Source of the DNA: Bretschneidera sinensis | Taxonomy: Eukaryota > Streptophyta > Magnoliopsida > Brassicales > Akaniaceae | Assembly (NCBI GenBank): GCA_023935145.1 | Contig: CM043699.1 | Coordinates: 128,466,536-128,530,535, forward strand | Reading direction: 5' to 3' | Length of the DNA stretch: 64,000 nucleotides | Translations under genes and position numbers: made by a program | The notes under the pieces: generated by a model | Seen by the model: the letters and a program-made list of their open reading frames with translations, nothing else | Told to the model about the DNA's origin: nothing | The model's database searches: none | In this document: piece by piece, positions 21,840 to 33,387 of the stretch | How the letters are laid out: each line of letters opens with the position of its first letter | Numbering within the stretch: the first letter of the stretch is position 1

Positions 21840-23690
21840 TCAAAAAATGGAATTAATCATGACCAAGAGATTTAGTGAATAGATCTGCAAGTTGATGAGT
21901 AGAGAAAACCTTGGCGGGCTGGATTAAACCCTATATGATTTTTTCACGAACAACATAACAGTCGATTTCGATATACTTAGTGCGTTCATGAAAGACCAGG
22001 TTGGCTGCAATATGGAGGGCAACTTGATTGTCACAATATAGTAGCATGGGCGATGATGGGGGAAGCCCAAGGTTGTGTAGCAAGAAAGAAAACCAAGTAA
22101 GCCCACAAGTAGCACTGGCCATGGGATGATATTCGGCTTCAGCTGAGGAGCAAGAAACAATGCATTGTTTCTTGTTCTTCTAAGAGATATGGCTGGACCC
22201 AAGAAAAATGCAATAGCATATGGTGTAACGACGGGTCATAGGAAAACTAGCCCTATCAGAATCACAGTAAGAACATAGGTGAAGAGAGGTCTAACAGGAG
22301 AAAAATAGGCCTTGCCCCAGAGTAGCTTTTAAATAACGTAGTAGATGATATGCTGCATCAAGGTGGGGCTGGCATGGCTGGTGCATGAATTGACTAAGAA
22401 TATTAACGGTATGCATAATATCAGGTAGAGTGATGGTAACGATGATATTGAGAAGGATCGGAGAGAAGGTCACCCGTAGAGTCAGAGAGTTTTAGATGTT
22501 GTTCCATAGGAAAATCAACTAGGCAAGAGCCAGTCAATCCAATGTCCTCGAGAATGTCAAGAGTGTATTTTCACTGACATTGATAAAGACCTTGTGAGGA
22601 GTGGGACACTTCAATACCAAGAAAATATTTTAAAGGGCCGAGATCCTTGATATGAAACCACTGATGTAGAAGTTGTTTGGTAGAGTGAATTAAAGTGATG
22701 TGGGAATCGGTCAATATCATCAATGTAGACAAAGACAAAAATATATGCTTCTTGTTGATAAAGGAAGAACAAGGAGTTGTCTGCTTGGGACTGCGATAAA
22801 CCAAAATTAAGTAATGCAGTGGAAAATTTAGAAAACCAATTCCGAGAAGCCTATTTGATTCCATATAAAGATTTTTGTAGTCAACAAACAAGATTCTTTC
22901 CCTTTTAGCGATATTTAGGAGGGAGGGACATGTACATTTCTTTATCAAGATCACCATGAAGAAATTCATTTTAGATGTCCAACTGATGTAGATGCCATCC
23001 ACGGGCAGCAACAAGGGAAAAAAGAACTCAAACCGTAATAAGCTTTGCGATAGGTGCGAAAGTATCATGATAATCAATACCTTCAACTTGAGTGTAGCCC
23101 TTGGCAACTAGGTGAGCTTTGTAACATTTAATAGCGCCATCAGATTGTCACTTGATTTTATTAACCCATTTAGAACCAATTGGTTTCTTGCCAGTGGGTA
23201 ATGTAACAAGTGACCAAGTGTTATTGTTTTAAAAAAGCAACAATTTCAGCTTGCATAGCATCGCGCCATTCCTGAAATTTCATAGCTTCAGCAAAATTTG
23301 CAAGTTCTTTGGTTAAGGATAAAGACGTAAGGAATGAAAGATGAGATGGTGGAAAACGATTATAAGTAAGAAAATTAGTCGTAGTATAGTGTGTACCTGA
23401 ACCGTCGGGCGAAGAAGGAAATTGATAACAGGCAATTGACCAATAATTGTCTTTGAGGTAAGAAGGTTGGGCGCGATCACGGTTAGAACGTTGAAGGGCA
23501 GTAATAAGAGTAGAAGATGAAGATATATCAGAATGAATGGGAGCTTCTGGACTACTTGGATGGTCTGTGTGTTCAATCGTGGGTGGTGGTTGATTGGCAA
23601 ACATCTCAGGCAAGTCTGGCTCAGTAAAAGGCAAGGGAAAAACTGGTGAGTTTGAGGTTGTGGGAGAGGAAAACATAGTGTATAGAAAGA
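21840..23690 (-). pseudogene. RT and RNase H relic of copia G
   Basis: From 23676 down: a Pro/Ser-rich linker, EWRDAMQAEI at the RT start, then in changing frames [30 protein letters not shown], the catalytic YIDD at 22716-22727, WFHIKDLGPLKYFLGIEV, then RNase H with YLKATLGQGLFF, SSAEAEYHPMA and LLYCDNQVALHIAANLVFHE (22050-21940). RNase H ends in LADLFTKSL near 21870. Typical copia order, many stops. The YIDD box survives although the surrounding frame does not. Confidence 0.88.
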
Positions 23691-23699
23691 TATGCTTGT

Positions 23700-24850
23700 G
23701 GAAGATGACATCTCTAGCAACATAGATTTTTCTTATAGCAAGATCAAAAATTTTTAAACCTTTTTAGCCATATTGGTAGCCAACAAAAATTTCAAGGGAG
23801 GCACATTTATCAAATTTGTATTTGATGGTTGTATTGTGGCCAAACACATAACCAAAAACTTGAGATGAGATAAAAAGGAGGTTTTTGAGAAAGAAGTTCA
23901 TGAGGGGTTTTACCACAAAGAACGAATGTAGGCAAACAATTGATTAAATATGTGGCACTCAAAACACATTTCCCCCAAAATTCTAAAGGTAAGTTGGCCT
24001 GAAAACAGAGTGCACGGGCAATATTGATGAGGTGACAGTGTTTACACTCCACGATGCCATTTTGCCGTAGAGTGTCAATGCAGCTGGATTGTTGGATCAC
24101 TCCCAATGAACTAACAAATTGAAGAGTAAAGTTATTAAAAAATTTCTTGACCATTGTCCGATGGAATGTGACAAATTTGGGCATGAAATTGAGTGTTCGC
24201 CATCACAAAAATAGAGGAATAAGACTATTTACATTTGTTTTATTACGCATCAAATAAATCCATGTACTAAAAGAAAAGTCATCAACCATAGTAAAAAAAA
24301 TTGGGCACCAGATAAGGAGGGTGTCTTATAAAGACCCCAAACATCAAGGTGGATTAATACAAAACAAAAACTAGATGAAATTATACTATTAGAAAAAGGT
24401 TACCGAGAATGTTTTGCAAGTGGGCAAACCATGCAAGTACATTTATTTGACATAGATATGCTAGCATCTAAAGCTTTCAATTGTGGAGATAAGGAAAAAG
24501 CTAAATGGCCTAAACGCTAATACCATAGGTCAGAATGAGAGCCAAGAGTTGTGGATGATGCAAAGGAATGAGGATACTGCTCCAAATAGTAGAGATCATC
24601 ATGTATTTTACCTGTTGCAATATCTATCTTCGTTCGATGGTCCTGAAGTATACACGAATCGAAAGAGAAAAGAACCAAACAATTAGAATCATTTATGAGT
24701 TGACTAAGAGAGAGCAAGTTGAAATGAAAAGAAAGAACATGCAAGACATGATAAAGTGTATGACCAGGAAGTAAATGCATAGTGATAATATGGGCAACAG
24801 AAGCAAATTAACCATCAGGTAAACGAACATAACAAGATGGGGGCAATGGT
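23700..24850 (-). pseudogene. Integrase and gag_pre-integrase relic of copia G
   Basis: The frame 24780-24517 holds LSQLINDSNCLVLFSFDSCI and the KIDIATGKIHDDLYYLE block (end of the protease-to-integrase spacer). Then RLGHLAFSLSPQLKALD (gag_pre-integrase) leads to LIHLDVWGLYKTPSLSGAQF (first catalytic Asp region) and MVDDFSFSTWIYLM. The 24184-23810 frame carries the TLRQNGIVECKHCHLINIARAL block with the Glu. The region is truncated on its upstream side by the solo LTR at 24851. Not translatable. Confidence 0.86.
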
Positions 24851-27047
24851 TGTAACGACCCATCCCGGATTGGCCACCCCCGAGATGGTGTCGTCATGTT
24901 TTGAAATCCCAGCACGACATATATATGCAACAATATAAAAACATACATTGACTGAAAATATATATACATCAACCCTCAACCCTTAACAAGGGAGTTACAT
25001 TATTAATATCCCATTTGAAACAATATAAACAATATATATTATGCATGAATACCTACCATTTTTTCCTTTAGTCTGAGGATGTGGACCACGGGACTTACAA
25101 ATAATAACTCAGTTAGAATCTCAGCTCACAAATTTATTTGTTCTGCATGCTACTTTAAATTATTTAACAATAAGGAGTGAGCTTCACAAGCTTAGTGAAC
25201 TAAATTTACTTGAAGTACTCGATTTTTATACTTCTAGTTATATTCAATTATTGTTAAATCATCATAATTAATCATCTCTCTTCTCACATACTAATTCAAT
25301 CATTTGTCAATCTCTCAATAAATAAACTATCAGGTTATCCTCTTTCAATATATATATATACATATTATCAATTTAATATCATCATAAGGTTCACATCATA
25401 CAAACAATCGATCATATAATTCTTTATTATATAATCATTTCTATTTATTTATCATCAAAATTGTCTCATTATGAGACTCATCTATCTATCAATAATTTAA
25501 CAATCAAAACTGATTCTTTAGCATCTCAACTATTAATAATAAATATTTAAAACAAATATAATGCATGAATTTAAATTTTTTTCTTTCTTTATCATCATTT
25601 CATTTCATATTATCATCTAGGAACGTCTTCTCACATGTCGACATGTTTCAGCCAGACTAACTAGACCAGCTACCTTCCTAGTCTTCCTTTTATGCATATG
25701 AGCAATAGCATGCAAGCAAGCATACATCAAAGCATTCAATTCAACTATATCTTTCTTAAAATTATTATTTTTATCATATTTATTAAATTGTCTCCTCGTA
25801 TATCATATTAATTTTTCAATCATATTTTTCAAAAATTTCATATATCTTATCAACATATTCTTCATTAATATGTCATTTTTAAAATATAAATTCTTATTTA
25901 ATTAATTTTCAAAATATTATTTAATCAATCAATTATCATACATAAAATAAAATGCATCATCCAATCATTATAATTCATTAATTTATTCAAACATCACAAA
26001 TTCATATTTTTATTGGTCTCGATTACTAAAAGTAAATCTAACTCATCGCTTAGCACTTAAAGCTACATGTGGATCACCTCCTTGCCTTTCTTGCCCATTT
26101 CAGCAATTTCTTGAGATTGTTGATCACCAATATCTAATCATAAACTTTCAAAAATCTTACTATTTCATAACTTAATTCAAACAATATAATTATTTAGTTA
26201 TGAGTCTTATTGAAAATTTACCTCAAATGTGATGAAATCTTGCTATTGTAATTGAATGACTGTAATTATCTCTAATAGTGGCGAAATTTTCTTTATAACT
26301 TTTTTTGCTAAGAATTTGAATTGAAGAAAGAAAGAAACTAAACAGGATTCGAAAGAAACTAATGTCTCTAAGCTTTGGAGACTTATAAGCTTTGCAATTT
26401 TTTTTAATAATAATATATTATAATATTATTTTATTAAAAATATCAATATAGTTATCATTGTTTCACATTGGTTTTGAAGAATCTATGTTCTTTACCATTT
26501 GCCTCTTTGTTTTTTCCTTTTATTTATTTATTTATTTATTAATATTATATATATATATATATATATTTCTTTTTACCTACCTTCACTATCTTCATTGCTT
26601 CATGTGAATTGCCATTTTATTAATAAAATTTACATATTTTTCATCGATTATTTACAATTATGCCATCATTTAAAATTCATTGTTTTGCCATTACATAATT
26701 ATACTTTTGCCATTTTCCCTTAAAAAAAAATCAAATTTTCATCTTTTCTTCCTTCCAAATTTTTTTATAAAAATTATAAAGAAATATAAAAAATTATATT
26801 TTCTTCCAATTTTTTTTTAATTATTATCCTCAACTTCAGTCCATATTTTTCTTCAAAATTCTTTCATTTCAACTTCAAATTTAAAAAAATTTCAATATTT
26901 TCTTCTTAAAAATTTTCTAACTCTTTTCAACAAAAGTTTCAATACTATTTCAAATCAATACTGAATCTTTCATCCATGATTATTTAATTCAATATAATAT
27001 ATGTAAAATTACTTCTTTACCCTTATTTTATGAACACGAGTATTACA
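24851..27047 (-). mobile_element. Solo chromovirus LTR inserted in copia G
   Basis: 2,197 bp. Plus-strand ends tgtaacgaccc and gtattaca match the LTR ends of A, D and F in reverse orientation. Perfect TSD atggt at 24846-24850 and 27048-27052. No internal sequence, so it is the product of LTR-LTR recombination. An (AT)n tract at about 26546-26567 lies where relatives have TATA. Confidence 0.95.
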
Positions 27048-28262
27048 ATGGTATATGACGAAAGTAAGAATAAATCATAAACCATATGAACTATTACACC
27101 ATAATCAATGATCCAAGTATATGAAGAAGAAAGTGTAGTAAGACAATGAGAAGTACATGTGAAGTTTGCCAAATGATGAATATTACCGGATGAGAGCAAG
27201 GCTAGCAGTTGTTGCACTTGGTCGTTTGTAAGTTGTGGAGCAGATTGAGCCGTGGATTGTAGAGGAAGGGTGATGGCCACAGCATAAGCATTAGAGGGGG
27301 ATTGATAAGAAGTATGCTTAAAAGATTTTGGATGACTACCACCATGGTTGGAAGAAAAACCTCCACAAGAAGACCACTATGAGGGGTAACCATGTTTTTT
27401 AATGAAAACGGGACATTGAGTGGCCGTCCATATCACAATAGGTACAATGAAAATAAGGTCTGGTGGTGGCAAAATTAGAACGAGAACATGGTCGAAAAGA
27501 CAATAGCTGAGAGGCCATTGCAGCCTGTTCTAGTAGGTGAGGATGAAAGTCATGATATGATCGTTGTATTTTTTCTTGGAGCAACATGGAATCCATGAGT
27601 AAAATGTGACTGTGAACAATGAAATAAGAATCATTTAAACCTTGCAGAAAATCCATGAGATGAATGTTCACAAGGAGTTTAGTGAGAGTTTGTAGGGTAC
27701 CACAAGAACAAGTGAGAAAGGTACAATAAGAAGAGAGCTCATCCAAAAATCCCTTAAGATTGGTGTAGCATGTCAAGATGGATTCAATGCCTTGCAGATG
27801 ATTCAAAATTGCACGTCATATTTCAAAAATATGTGGTGCATTTTTTTTAGAGAAGCGATCACAGAGATCAAGCCAAATATCATGTGCACTGTTGATCAAA
27901 ATAACACTGTTGGCTATAGGAGAAATAGTAGAATGAATTAACCATAATTGTACCATACTATTGCAATGAATCCATGGATGAAAATCAGGAGAGTTAGAAT
28001 CATGTTTGGGAAGGGAACCATCAATAAAGCCAAGTTTGTTTTTCGCTTCAAGATCCATGGTGATGGCACGATTCCAAGTTGGGTAATTAACTCCATTGAG
28101 AAGTTAAGAAACAAGAGGATTGCGAGGTTGGTTAGATGGATGTAAAAAAAATTGAGAGGAGGTATCCAAAATTGGTTGGGTATTGAGGGGAGGAATAACG
28201 GTGTGAGAAGAACTATTAGCAACCATTAGAGGTAGAAAGAAGGAGACTCAGGAAACAATTTT
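27048..28262 (-). pseudogene. gag and protease relic of copia G
   Basis: gag frames on the minus strand: NYPTWNRAITMDLEAKNKLG (about 28090-28030), then FHPWIHCNSMVQLWLIHSTI and SAHDIWLDLCDRFSKKNAPH, the copia gag (UBN2/retrotran_gag) pattern; next CTYCDMDGHSMSRFH, a degenerate CCHC knuckle (about 27440). The protease site reads WIIDYGVIVHM near 27110-27080, where the family has WIIDSGATxHM, so Ser and Thr are replaced. It ends at the solo LTR. Confidence 0.86.
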
Positions 28263-28266
28263 AGGG

Positions 28267-28274
28267 TGATACCA
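28267..28274 (-). other. Primer-binding site of copia G
   Basis: Sense strand TGGTATCA directly after the LTR end. It matches the initiator tRNA-Met primer over 8 bases and then diverges. Confidence 0.7.
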
Positions 28275-28461
28275 TGATAAGAGAGAAAATGAGGGAATCC
28301 TGTTCCATTATTTTCATTATGTGAATGGTAATATATATACATCCATGTGCCAAAATTACTCCTAAAACTAAGGTAATGAATTCCTATAACTAGGGCAAAT
28401 TGATACAAAATGAAGGAAAAATATTTTGTCAATATTTATAAGAAATCTAAGTATAGTAAGA
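28275..28461 (-). repeat. 5' LTR of copia G
   Basis: 187 bp; shares gagagaaaatg and ttattttcattatgtgaatg with the copy at 21605. Sense end CTTATCA. Confidence 0.88.
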
Positions 28462-28466
28462 GGAAG

Positions 28467-28856
28467 ACCAAAAATCATTTTAATATGTAGACAAAAGGAT
28501 GATTTAAAATGATAAATATATAAATTTGAATGAATGACAATTTCTCAACATTTCTATTTACTTTAATCAAAACCATTTTATCCCTCTTCAATGAAGTATA
28601 GTTAACGAAAGAAATGAATTATTGGTGTATGTGGATGAACAAGCCAAATATATACTTAAAACTTCTTCATAACATATATATTCAGGGATATAGATTAATA
28701 TATATCAGATTTATTGAAGAAAAACTTAGTTTTATTGAAGAAAATTTCAGATTACATGAGATAAGAATCAAGTTACTATATCAGAGGCACCGAATTTCAC
28801 AAGCCTCATATTTTCTATTGGCACTAAGCCTTCCACATGGTTGGTAATTCTGAAAT
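28467..28856. other. Short AT-rich spacer, no gene seen
   Basis: 390 bp between copia G and the F-box pseudogene. A 77-codon plus-strand frame (28614-28847) has no recognisable motif and I treat it as chance. Confidence 0.65.
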
Positions 28857-30061
28857 TTATATTTTCTTACCACCATTAAGTTCAATTAAAGTAGGAAGCC
28901 ATGTAATCCCGATCTTCCTTAAAGAGTTTTTCTTCGAATGATCACACCAAGTGAGGAAGTAGCCTTGCGAAAGGACATCCGCTGTCAGCAACATCTCACC
29001 AGTGTACTTGTTACCCAAAAGAAGTATGAGATTCTTGATTAGCCTCTTTAGATAACGAGGAGCCAAAAAGCTCTCCTTATTGATCCAGATCGATTTTTGG
29101 TACTTCTCTAACAGCCACAGCTCAATAGAAGAAGTGTTAGTACTATCTTTGCAACCCAACAAAGCTAGATGCCCTCCAATCTGTGTAAGATTGGAATCCA
29201 AAATTGAGAATCCATTAGGGAGTGAAACCAATTGAAACTTCTCTCTTGCAACATCAAACCTAACTAAGATTTCTATTCCTGGGTGACTAGAACCAATCCA
29301 ATAAATAACATCATTACTATGTGTAGTTTTCCTCCATGAAAGAGGACCTGCAGTTTTCTAACTTTCCACTCTCCTTGTGGTGTCAACTGTGAATACTTCG
29401 CATTGCAAATCGTAAAATTTCATGTCGATTCTCTGAATTCTTGTGATGTGCAAAACTTTGTATTCCTTCGTAGAAGGATCAAATCTAAAAGAATAATTTG
29501 AAAAAGATTTGCACAAAAAAAGCATCACGAGTCGCGTATTTCAGACTTTCAAGGCTTGTTGGTAAGGGTTGGTAAGGGTAGAACACTCTAGTTGGAAGGA
29601 TTAAATACATACACATTATGTCCATTGAAGAAACATTCTAATCCATTAATAGACTTTGAAACATAACAATGGCAAGGGCTATTTCTATTTCCCTTATTGC
29701 AACCGGGCAACGAAAGATGGTGAAGAGTTAAGTGTCCACATAGGCTAACAGAGCAGAAATAGTGCTTTGAACGATTTGTGTTGGAGCAAGATACAAGCAT
29801 TCGGCCACCAGCAGATCGAATTTCAGAGCGAGAAAGGTGTTTCTCGGCAAAGGAAGGATCATCTATTACAGATTTCCAACATCTGGATATTGATATGAAT
29901 TGAAAGATAGACTTAACGGGAAGTCTTATGAGTATCTCATCTTCAACTTTTTTAGGACCAAAGAAACCTTTGTTGTTTGCTACTTTATTATCTTCTGCTT
30001 TCTTAGCCCTTGCTTTTGTTCTTGCCATGAAGCTTTCTTCCCATACTTTGGCCTCTATCAT
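28857..30061 (-). pseudogene. F-box protein with FBA-type C-terminus, broken
   Basis: F-box proteins recruit substrates to SCF ubiquitin ligases. Starting at ATG 30061, residues about 40-85 (KKVEDEILIRLPVKSIFQF, then CWKSVIDDPSFAEKHLSRSE) form an F-box. The chain then reads SINGLECFFNGHNVYVFNPSN and stops at TAG 29588-29590. Downstream, in another frame, SNYSFRFDPSTKEYKVLHI and DLQCEVFTVDT continue the F-box-associated interaction domain, followed by a TAG at 29358-29360. The frame then stays open to 28857 (SWRKTTHSNDVIYWIGSSHP, FLAPRYLKRL). Total span (about 400 codons) equals a normal gene of this usually intronless family, so two stops and a shift mark it as a full-length pseudogene. A missed intron or sequencing error would be the alternative. 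Confidence 0.85.
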
Positions 30062-31284
30062 TCACTAGGGTTTTTTTTATTTTATTTATTTTATATAGTA
30101 TGTTGATGGAAACATAAGAAATGTTCTAATGAGGAACTTGAATATAATGAGCAATATATAGTGGCTTCTCACTAGTTTAGGGTTTCGTGTTTCTTGCGGG
30201 TTAAGAAAATTTGAGACAGTTTCCCTTGGAGTATAAGGTGGGGAAAATAAATTAAAAGAAAAGAAAAAAGGAAAATAAGATTTGAAATAAATGAACTTTT
30301 GGGTCAATCAATTTGAAATATAAAAACTTATATAGTATTCATTTATATCACTCAAAGGGTCCAATCTTTCGCATAACAATTTTAGTGGTTACATCCCACC
30401 ATCAATAAAAAAATTATTCGCTCTTGAATGGTTAGACCTATCTTAAAATAAATTTATTATGAGATTTCTGAAATCATATATTATAAATTATTAATTTTGA
30501 ATATTATCTTTTAGATAATTTGAAAAATTATTAAAATAGGTTTGCTAAAAAAATATATTTTCTGAATTAAAATTTTATGTTTGAATTAAATTTTAATTCT
30601 TAAAATTAATTTTCGATTCTTATTTTTCCTTTCTAGAAGATAAACTTTTGATTGGTTTCTAATGGTAATGAGAGTGCAATGGGTTATAATTGTTAAATGT
30701 ATATGAGCTTTATATACAATGTTGGTCCATTTCCTATCAATTTAAGTTTTTGGGATCAATTCCCACATTAAATACAAACATATTTACATATTTCAACAAT
30801 AATCAATTAGAGATGGTTACTTGTAGTTCTACATTTTAGGTATTTCTTTTTAAGAAAATTTAAATCCCTATTCCCTATAATCTCTCATAAAATGCTCCTT
30901 TTTACATGGTTTTGGTTTATACATACACTATATATGAGTAAATTACATCGGACTCCCGCATAGCATCTTGAAATTACACTGCACTTTCACTTTTTGAATT
31001 GACACCACAAGTCTTACGGTGGTCTCCATTCAAATATCTTTATCGTTACAAAGTGTTGCTATCTAAACCACAAAAATAAGCCATCATCATTTTGGACCAA
31101 ATTAATTTGCTTCTTATCTTCAAAATTTTTAATAATTTACAATAATATAAAATTATTTATATAATAATATATTTATATTTATAATATTAAATTATAAATA
31201 TGTACACGCTTTTAAGACGCTCTTGATTTTATTATTTTTAAAAACAGACGATTTCACGCTCTCACTCTCGCATCACAATTTTAT
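30062..31284. other. AT-rich intergenic region, no gene seen
   Basis: No frame with motif content. About 30935-31095 (gtaaattacatcggactccc and following) has the look of a dispersed plant repeat, but I cannot name it. Confidence 0.6.
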
Positions 31285-31660
31285 ATCTTTTTCCAAACAT
31301 CACACTCTTGTCTCCTTTCTGGCCTCAAGTCCTCAACCATGCACAGATTTGCCTGGACTTGCATAAAAGCTTGGGGTATATACATCTTTTTGACCAAGCC
31401 CCAATCCTTCAATGATAAACTTTCTTCTGTGAAGTTTCCTGTTCGTGCAGATAGCTCACGAAATAAAGGGTAGTTGAGGAAACAATTGGTTTTGATAACG
31501 GAATCATTGTTGCATAATTAAACGTAAAGACGTGGTAATTACTTAGCTGAATGAAATCTTTGATGGTGAAATTTGGAAGATAAGTTAAGATAACGCTTAA
31601 AAAGGGTAAGAAGAAAAGGTAAAAAGGTGGTGGTAAGTGGTAACCACTACTTTTGATCTG
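31285..31660 (-). pseudogene. Truncated KCS pseudogene (inverted)
   Basis: The minus strand matches the 5' part of the KCS gene at 7-2200, residues about 36-183. Direct nucleotide matches include gatttcattcagctaagta (31541-31559) against 202-220 of the gene. The conceptual chain gives GYHLPPPFYLFFLPFLSVIL and FTIKDFIQLS (membrane-anchor region); then about 85 nt corresponding to 297-381 of the gene are missing. Next come LSARTGNFTEESLSL and YIPQAFMQVQANLCM, ending near the agaaaggagaca segment, where one base is extra. There is no catalytic Cys, His or Asn region and no second exon. Because TGNFTEES differs from the gene's SGCFTDES, it probably comes from a related paralogue rather than a recent copy of this gene. 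Confidence 0.85.
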
Positions 31661-32260
31661 GAAAAAAAAAAAAATAAACAAGGTTAGAAGATTTTGATCT
31701 GGAAAATTTTCCCGTACGAAATGCATGAATCTTAGTAAAAGAAATGATGGGTTCTTCGGTACTAATTATCAAGGAGGGATTATCACATCAGACTTGAAAT
31801 CAACCATTATTATCTCGCATATATATAAAAAAATACAGTGGACACAGATAAGCAAAATAAATATTGTGGCAAGCCTTCAATTGACGCAGAAATAAGCCAA
31901 CAAATAAAACAAGGCAATTTTGACCATAGAATTGAAACTATGACTAGTCATAATACAAAATCAGCTACTATATTCAGCTAAGATGTATACATAGTCATTA
32001 CCGGGTATCAATCCTATAATCTTCCTAGGCAAAGCCAAATTACATCCCCCAAACACCATTGGCTGTTGCCACTTTGTTGATTGGTCTAGATGTCGGTTCG
32101 TAAAATATCTTCGCAAACGTATCAGAATGTCTACCATCTGAGAAGAGTATCTCGGCGAATGCATTCTCATAAGCAAGGAGAAAGGCCTTTTTTTGTTGAG
32201 ATATCATTGCTTAATTGTAGGAAACCAAGGATAAATCTATTACGGATACTCTGTCAAATC
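31661..32260. other. Unassigned spacer
   Basis: No recognised gene. A 55-codon minus-strand frame (32040-32207, MISQQKKAFLLAYENAFAEI...) has ordinary-looking composition but I do not recognise it. It could be an exon fragment or chance. Confidence 0.5.
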
Positions 32261-32476
32261 TGTTGAGCAGACTTAAGAGCATTACTTGGTCAAATTATGT
32301 TTTAATCATTTGTGTTTCTTATCTATGTTCTGTTGACTTTTTATAGGAAGTTGTTAAGTAATTGTAGGTCTCATTTTTCTATAAATTCATATGCAATGTA
32401 TGAGTTAACTCATTTGAAATAAAACAAAGAGAGTGTTTCCTTTTCCATCTGTCTTGCTTCTTTATACTTTGTTACA
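32261..32476 (+). repeat. 5' LTR of copia R
   Basis: 216 bp, starts tgttgagcag and ends ctttgttaca, followed by a primer site. No second copy is in the window because the element is truncated, so the left boundary rests on the TG and the copia LTR layout. Confidence 0.75.
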
Positions 32477-32488
32477 TGGAATCAGAGC
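32477..32488 (+). other. Primer-binding site of copia R, first copy
   Basis: tggaatcagagc, one mismatch from the initiator tRNA-Met complement. Confidence 0.85.
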
Positions 32489-32539
32489 CAGGTTAGCTCA
32501 ACAAGTCAAGAAAGGGCACAATGAGAGTGCAAATTCCAA

Positions 32540-32753
32540 ATGTCAACGTCAAGCACAATTGTTCTAGAAGTTCTCACATAAATGAATTATGCAAACCGGA
32601 AGGTTTGGCTTAAGAATTATCTGCTAGGCTAAGGCCTTTGGGACATTGTTGATGGGCCTGATGAAAAACCAGTAGAGATTCAAGCTGGACTCAATATGTG
32701 GATAAAGAATAATGGGAAAGATCTGCACACAATTCAAATTTCTTGTGGATCAG
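32540..32753 (+). pseudogene. gag 5' fragment of copia R, first copy
   Basis: Begins MSTSSTI and matches 37725-37938 almost base for base. It has extra stops (for example within LLG*GLWDIVDG) that the second copy lacks. It ends at tgtggatcag, where element B begins. Confidence 0.88.
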
Positions 32754-33165
32754 TGTTGTGAAACGTGCAACAATTTTGATGAATAATACGAAAAACAAAG
32801 AGACAGAGAAAGCAATTAAATACACAGATTTAACGTGGTTCGGCAGTATACCTATGTCCACGGGAGTGAACAACGGCTAAATTTCACTATGTCAAAGTAG
32901 GGTTACATCATATGTATTTATACTAACCCTAGTCATATAGAAGTATTAGAAAATTCCTCAAATACCCATGTACCATACAACAGGGGCGTTGCCCCCGCAC
33001 CCCAACCTATTAATCGTCCCTGCCAATAAAACAATAAATTCCAAGCCCAAAAGGGCTGATGCCATCATTCCACTCGGTACACTACACTCCCCTCGTTTCA
33101 CTTCGGCATCAGCCTTAATTTCTCTATAAATATGTTCCACTCAATATGAGCCACATACTACAACA
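32754..33165 (-). repeat. 3' LTR of copia B
   Basis: 412 bp, highly similar to 37243-37653. The adjacent sense-strand AAGGTGGAGAT (33166-33176) is the PPT. Confidence 0.93.
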
Positions 33166-33387
33166 ATCTCCACCTTGGCGAATATCCACCCCTTAGGAGA
33201 AAAACATAACCTGGAACTTCACCTGGGACATTAGGTTAGGACACCTCCCATCTAGCACCTAGAGACATTAATCAAGTCCAAGCAATGCTTGAACTTATCT
33301 GCGGTAACAGAATTTGTCAACATGTTTGCTGCATTCTCAGAAGTGTGAACTTTTTCAAGCAATAGTTCACCAGAAGAAACCAATTCC

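Larger units (their letters stand above)
21605..28461 (-). mobile_element. Ty1/copia element G, decayed, with nested solo LTR
   Basis: 187-bp LTRs at 21605-21791 and 28275-28461. Minus-strand order: gag, PR, (solo chromovirus LTR inserted), gag_pre-integrase, IN, RT, RNase H. The PPT (sense TTGAGGGGGAAT) adjoins the 3' LTR and a TGGTATCA primer site adjoins the 5' LTR. Flanking 5-mers are taaag and ggaag, so the TSD is degenerate or lost. Coding regions are full of stops and shifts. Without the solo LTR it is about 4.65 kb. Confidence 0.92.

Noticed and set aside
26499..26723. Plus-strand frame rich in Ile, Tyr and Phe
   Set aside because: It comes from an AT microsatellite and T-rich sequence in the solo LTR.
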